From Prauserella halophila (GTDB lineage Bacteria > Actinomycetota > Actinomycetes > Mycobacteriales > Pseudonocardiaceae): DNA of 64,000 bases. The notes beneath the pieces were generated by a model. The model was not told the DNA's origin. It saw nothing but the letters and a program-made list of their open reading frames with translations, and searched no databases. The position numbers were made by a program, and so were the translations under genes. Below, piece by piece: positions 61,581 through 64,000 of the stretch. The DNA lies in assembly GCF_024171895.1 (NCBI RefSeq), contig NZ_JAMTCQ010000011.1:372001-436000 (forward strand). The letters run 5' to 3'. Position 1 is the first letter of the stretch; each line of letters opens with the position of its first letter.

Positions 61581-63146
61581 ATGTCCCTCGACAACCACGA
61601 CACTCGTTTCTCCCGCAGAAAGTTCCTGCTCGGCAGCGCCGCACTGGCCGGCGCGGTCCCGTTCCTGTCGGCCTGCGGCGGGCGCAGCGACGCCGCCGCA
61701 GCGCCGACCGGCCCACCGAAGCGCGGCGGCACGCTGCGCGTCGGCGTCACCGGCGGCGGCGCCTCGGACTCGCTCGACCCGCACTCCCCCGTCACCAACC
61801 CCGACATCGCACGGGTGCGCAACCTGTACGAGCCGCTGGTCTACCGCGACCACGACTTCGAGGTCTCCTACCTGGTCGCCGAGAAACTCGAGTCCTCGGC
61901 GGACGCGACCACGTGGACGGCGACCCTCCGCGAGGACATCCGGTTCCACGACGGCAGACCGGTCACCCCTGCCGACGTCGTCGCCACGTTCCGCCGCATC
62001 ATGGACCCCGACGACCCGAAGTCCGGTGCGGCCAGCCTCTCGATGCTCGACGAGGTGACGGCCGCAGGCGACCGGCAGGTCGAATTCCACCTCAACGAAC
62101 CCTCGGCGGTGTTCGCCGACTACCTCGGCCAATACTCGCTGGGCATCGTGCCCGCCGACTTCGACGTCGCGAAGCCGGTCGGCACGGGCCCGTTCCGCGC
62201 CGCGGAGTTCACGGCGGGCCTGCAGAGCCGGTTCGTGCGCAATCCGCACTACTGGCGGCCGGGGCGGCCGTATCTGGACGAGCTCGTTCTCATCAACTTC
62301 ACCGAGGACGACGCGCGGATCAACGCGCTGCTCGCCTCCCAGGTCGACGCCATCGACCAGGTGCCGGTGGCGCTCGTCGACGTGCTGCGCAGCGACGAAC
62401 GAATGCGCATCCTCTCGTCGGAAACGGGTACGTGGCTGCCGTTCACCATGCGCGTCGACCGTCCGCCGTTCGACGACGTGCGCGTCCGGCAGGCCATGCG
62501 CCTCATCGTCGACCGCGAACAAATGATCAACCAGGTGCTGGCGGGCCAGGGCCGGGTCGGCAACGACTTGTACGCACCGTTCGACCCCGCGTACGCCTCC
62601 GAGTTGCCACAGCGCACGCAGAACATCGCCGAGGCGCGCCGACTGCTGGCCGAGGCGGGCAAGTCCGATCTGGACGTCGAACTCGTCACCGCACCGATCC
62701 AGGCCGGTGCCGTCGAGGCCGCCCAGGTGTTCCAGCAGCAGGCCAAGGCAGCCGGCGTGAACGTGCGACTCAACCGGGTCGACACGACCACGTTCTACGG
62801 CGACAACTACCTGAAGTGGGACTTCGCCCAGGACTTCTGGTACACGCGCAACTACCTGCCGCAGGCCGCGAACGGCTCGCTGCCCGATTCGCCCTACAAC
62901 GAGACCCATTGGCAGGACCCGGAGTTCATCCGGCTCGTCCGCACGGCGAACCGCACCAGCGACACCAGCAGGCGCACCCGCCTGCTCAAGCAGGCACAGC
63001 GCATCGAGCACGAACGCGGCGGCCTCATCGTCTGGGGCTTCGTGAACCAGGTCGACGCCCATCAGGTCTACGTCGCCGGGCTCGTCCCGGACCGCACCGG
63101 CCTGCCCCTGTCCGGTTACTCGTTCGGCCAGGTCTGGCTCGGCTGA
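61581..63146 (+). CDS. peptide/nickel-type ABC transporter substrate-binding lipoprotein, Tat-exported
   Basis: A 521-residue SBP family 5 protein. The signal FSRRKFLLGSAALAGAVPFL combines a twin-arginine motif with the lipobox LSAC, so it is predicted to be exported folded and anchored as a lipoprotein. RGGTLRVGVTGGGASDSLDP, NLYEPLVYRDHDFEVSYLVA, GRPVTPADVVATFRRIMDP and VGTGPFRAAEFTAG are the family-5 motifs. Solutes of this family include peptides, nickel, glycosides and, in some bacteria, quaternary amines. The operon suggests carnitine or an acylated form. ATG 61581 has GGAAAG upstream. Confidence 0.85.
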   Translation: MSLDNHDTRFSRRKFLLGSAALAGAVPFLSACGGRSDAAAAPTGPPKRGGTLRVGVTGGGASDSLDPHSPVTNPDIARVRNLYEPLVYRDHDFEVSYLVAEKLESSADATTWTATLREDIRFHDGRPVTPADVVATFRRIMDPDDPKSGAASLSMLDEVTAAGDRQVEFHLNEPSAVFADYLGQYSLGIVPADFDVAKPVGTGPFRAAEFTAGLQSRFVRNPHYWRPGRPYLDELVLINFTEDDARINALLASQVDAIDQVPVALVDVLRSDERMRILSSETGTWLPFTMRVDRPPFDDVRVRQAMRLIVDREQMINQVLAGQGRVGNDLYAPFDPAYASELPQRTQNIAEARRLLAEAGKSDLDVELVTAPIQAGAVEAAQVFQQQAKAAGVNVRLNRVDTTTFYGDNYLKWDFAQDFWYTRNYLPQAANGSLPDSPYNETHWQDPEFIRLVRTANRTSDTSRRTRLLKQAQRIEHERGGLIVWGFVNQVDAHQVYVAGLVPDRTGLPLSGYSFGQVWLG

Positions 63147-63162
63147 GGAGGTGAGGATTTCG

Positions 63163-64000
63163 TGTTTCGTTTGATTCTGCGCAGACTCGCGATCAGTGTC
63201 GCGGTGCTGTGGCTGGTGACGCTGCTGGTGTTCGTCGCGACGTTGCTGCTTCCCGGCGACCCGGCCCGCGCCATCCTCGGCCAACAGGCCACTCCCGAGC
63301 GGATCGCCGCGCTGAACGACCAGCTCGGCCTCGACGCGCCCGTGTGGCAGCGCTACCTCGACTGGCTCGGCGGGGTGTTCACCGGCGATCTCGGTACGTC
63401 GGCGGCCTCGCAGGGCCCGGTGACCGAGCTGTTGGGTGGGCGCATCGGCGCCTCGCTGGTGCTACTCGTCGGCGCCGCGGTGATCAGTACCGCGGGCGGG
63501 CTCGCGCTCGGCACGTGGTCGGCGCTGCGGCGTGGCCGTGCCGTCGACCACACCGTGTCCGGCCTGAGCCTGGTCGTCGCCGCGCTACCCGAGTTCGTCA
63601 TCGGTGTCGCGCTGATCGTCCTGCTGTCGACGACCGTGCTGCCCGTGTTCCCGTCGGTCACACTGGCGCCGCCCGGCGAACCCGTCTGGTCACGCCCGAT
63701 CCAACTCGTGCTGCCGATACTCACGCTGACGCTCGTCGTCACCCCGTACATCACGCGCATGATGCGCGCGACGATGAGCGAGGTGCTCGACAGCGGATAC
63801 GTCGAGATGGCGCGGCTCAAGGGCATACCCGAACGCGTCGTCATCACGCGTCACGCCGTGCCGCACGCGATCGGCCCCGTCGCGCAGGTCATCGCGATCC
63901 AGCTCGCCTGGCTCGCGGGCGGTGTCGTCGTGGTCGAGTTCCTCTTCCGCTACCCCGGCATCGGGCAGGCGCTGATCGACGCCGTCAACAACCGTGACGT
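63163..64000 (+). CDS. ABC transporter permease, DppB type, cut by the window end
   Basis: GTG 63163, behind GAGGAGGTGAGG, starts MFRLILRRLAISVAVLWLVT, the first TM helix of DppB/OppB-type permeases. LPGDPARAILGQQATPERIA and RYLDWLGGVFTGDLGTSAAS form the usual periplasmic part, followed by several helices and the EAA-like loop MARLKGIPERVVITRHAVPH. LFRYPGIGQALIDAVNNRD is the C-terminal signature. The frame is open to the last base, so roughly the last 30 residues lie outside. A second permease and ATPases are expected beyond. Confidence 0.9.

Overview
The window is very GC-rich, densely packed actinobacterial DNA with frequent GTG and TTG starts and stop/start overlaps (ATGA, GTGA). The families present are typical of actinomycetes: an LCP ligase, an acVLRF1 release factor, TIGR03084, many acyl-CoA dehydrogenases, TetR regulators and a large Ser/Thr kinase. 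A Pseudonocardiaceae-type organism (Amycolatopsis, Saccharomonospora or Prauserella group) is my best guess. There is no rRNA marker to settle it.

Layout. (1) 1-2.8 kb: the end of a HIT hydrolase, an alpha/beta hydrolase, a frameshifted TetR gene, and small genes for a zinc-ribbon and a lone-PASTA protein. (2) 2.9-3.6 kb: an AlkB-type dioxygenase behind a LexA-like box. (3) 3.7-7.9 kb: a complete selenocysteine cassette, selB-selA-tRNA-Sec on the minus strand and selD on the plus strand; no selenoprotein gene was recognised here. (4) 8-15.5 kb: cell-envelope and signalling genes (VanW-type protein, Ser/Thr kinase, MscS-like channel, DnaJ-NERD membrane protein). (5) 15.6-30.2 kb: fatty-acid and acyl-CoA catabolism. 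A SDR-MaoC-phosphotransferase-three-ACAD operon, a SDR pair with a divergent TetR, and a TIGR03084-ACAD-ACAD-TetR operon are preceded by matching or strong palindromic operators. (6) 30-36.9 kb: AraC regulator, Baeyer-Villiger-type monooxygenase, P450, a degenerate GGDEF/EAL protein and a peroxiredoxin. (7) 37-45.9 kb: LCP protein, hydrolase, ABC exporter, mannosyltransferase-like membrane protein, small HTH protein, ABC-F ATPase and acVLRF1.

(8) 46.0-56.6 kb is an accessory island of different character. A RHS/YD-repeat gene without its N-terminal half carries a C-terminal toxin tip and an overlapping immunity gene. Downstream, in the same orientation, lie displaced toxin tips, each starting with the same linker and followed by its own immunity gene: one of the same unassigned toxin type, a HNH-type nuclease tip, and a HYD1 ADP-ribosyltransferase tip paired with a DUF6881 gene. 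Orphan immunity genes, two decayed XRE regulators, an endonuclease V gene and three IS3 relics are mixed in. It looks like a polymorphic-toxin reservoir able to swap tips by recombination in the shared linker.

(9) 56.6-64 kb: dGTPase, then an XRE-TetR fusion regulator with a perfect 14-bp inverted repeat upstream of an operon that reads as carnitine catabolism: BKACE dehydrocarnitine-cleavage enzyme, L-carnitine dehydrogenase, thioesterase, and a peptide-type ABC importer whose permease runs off the end of the window.
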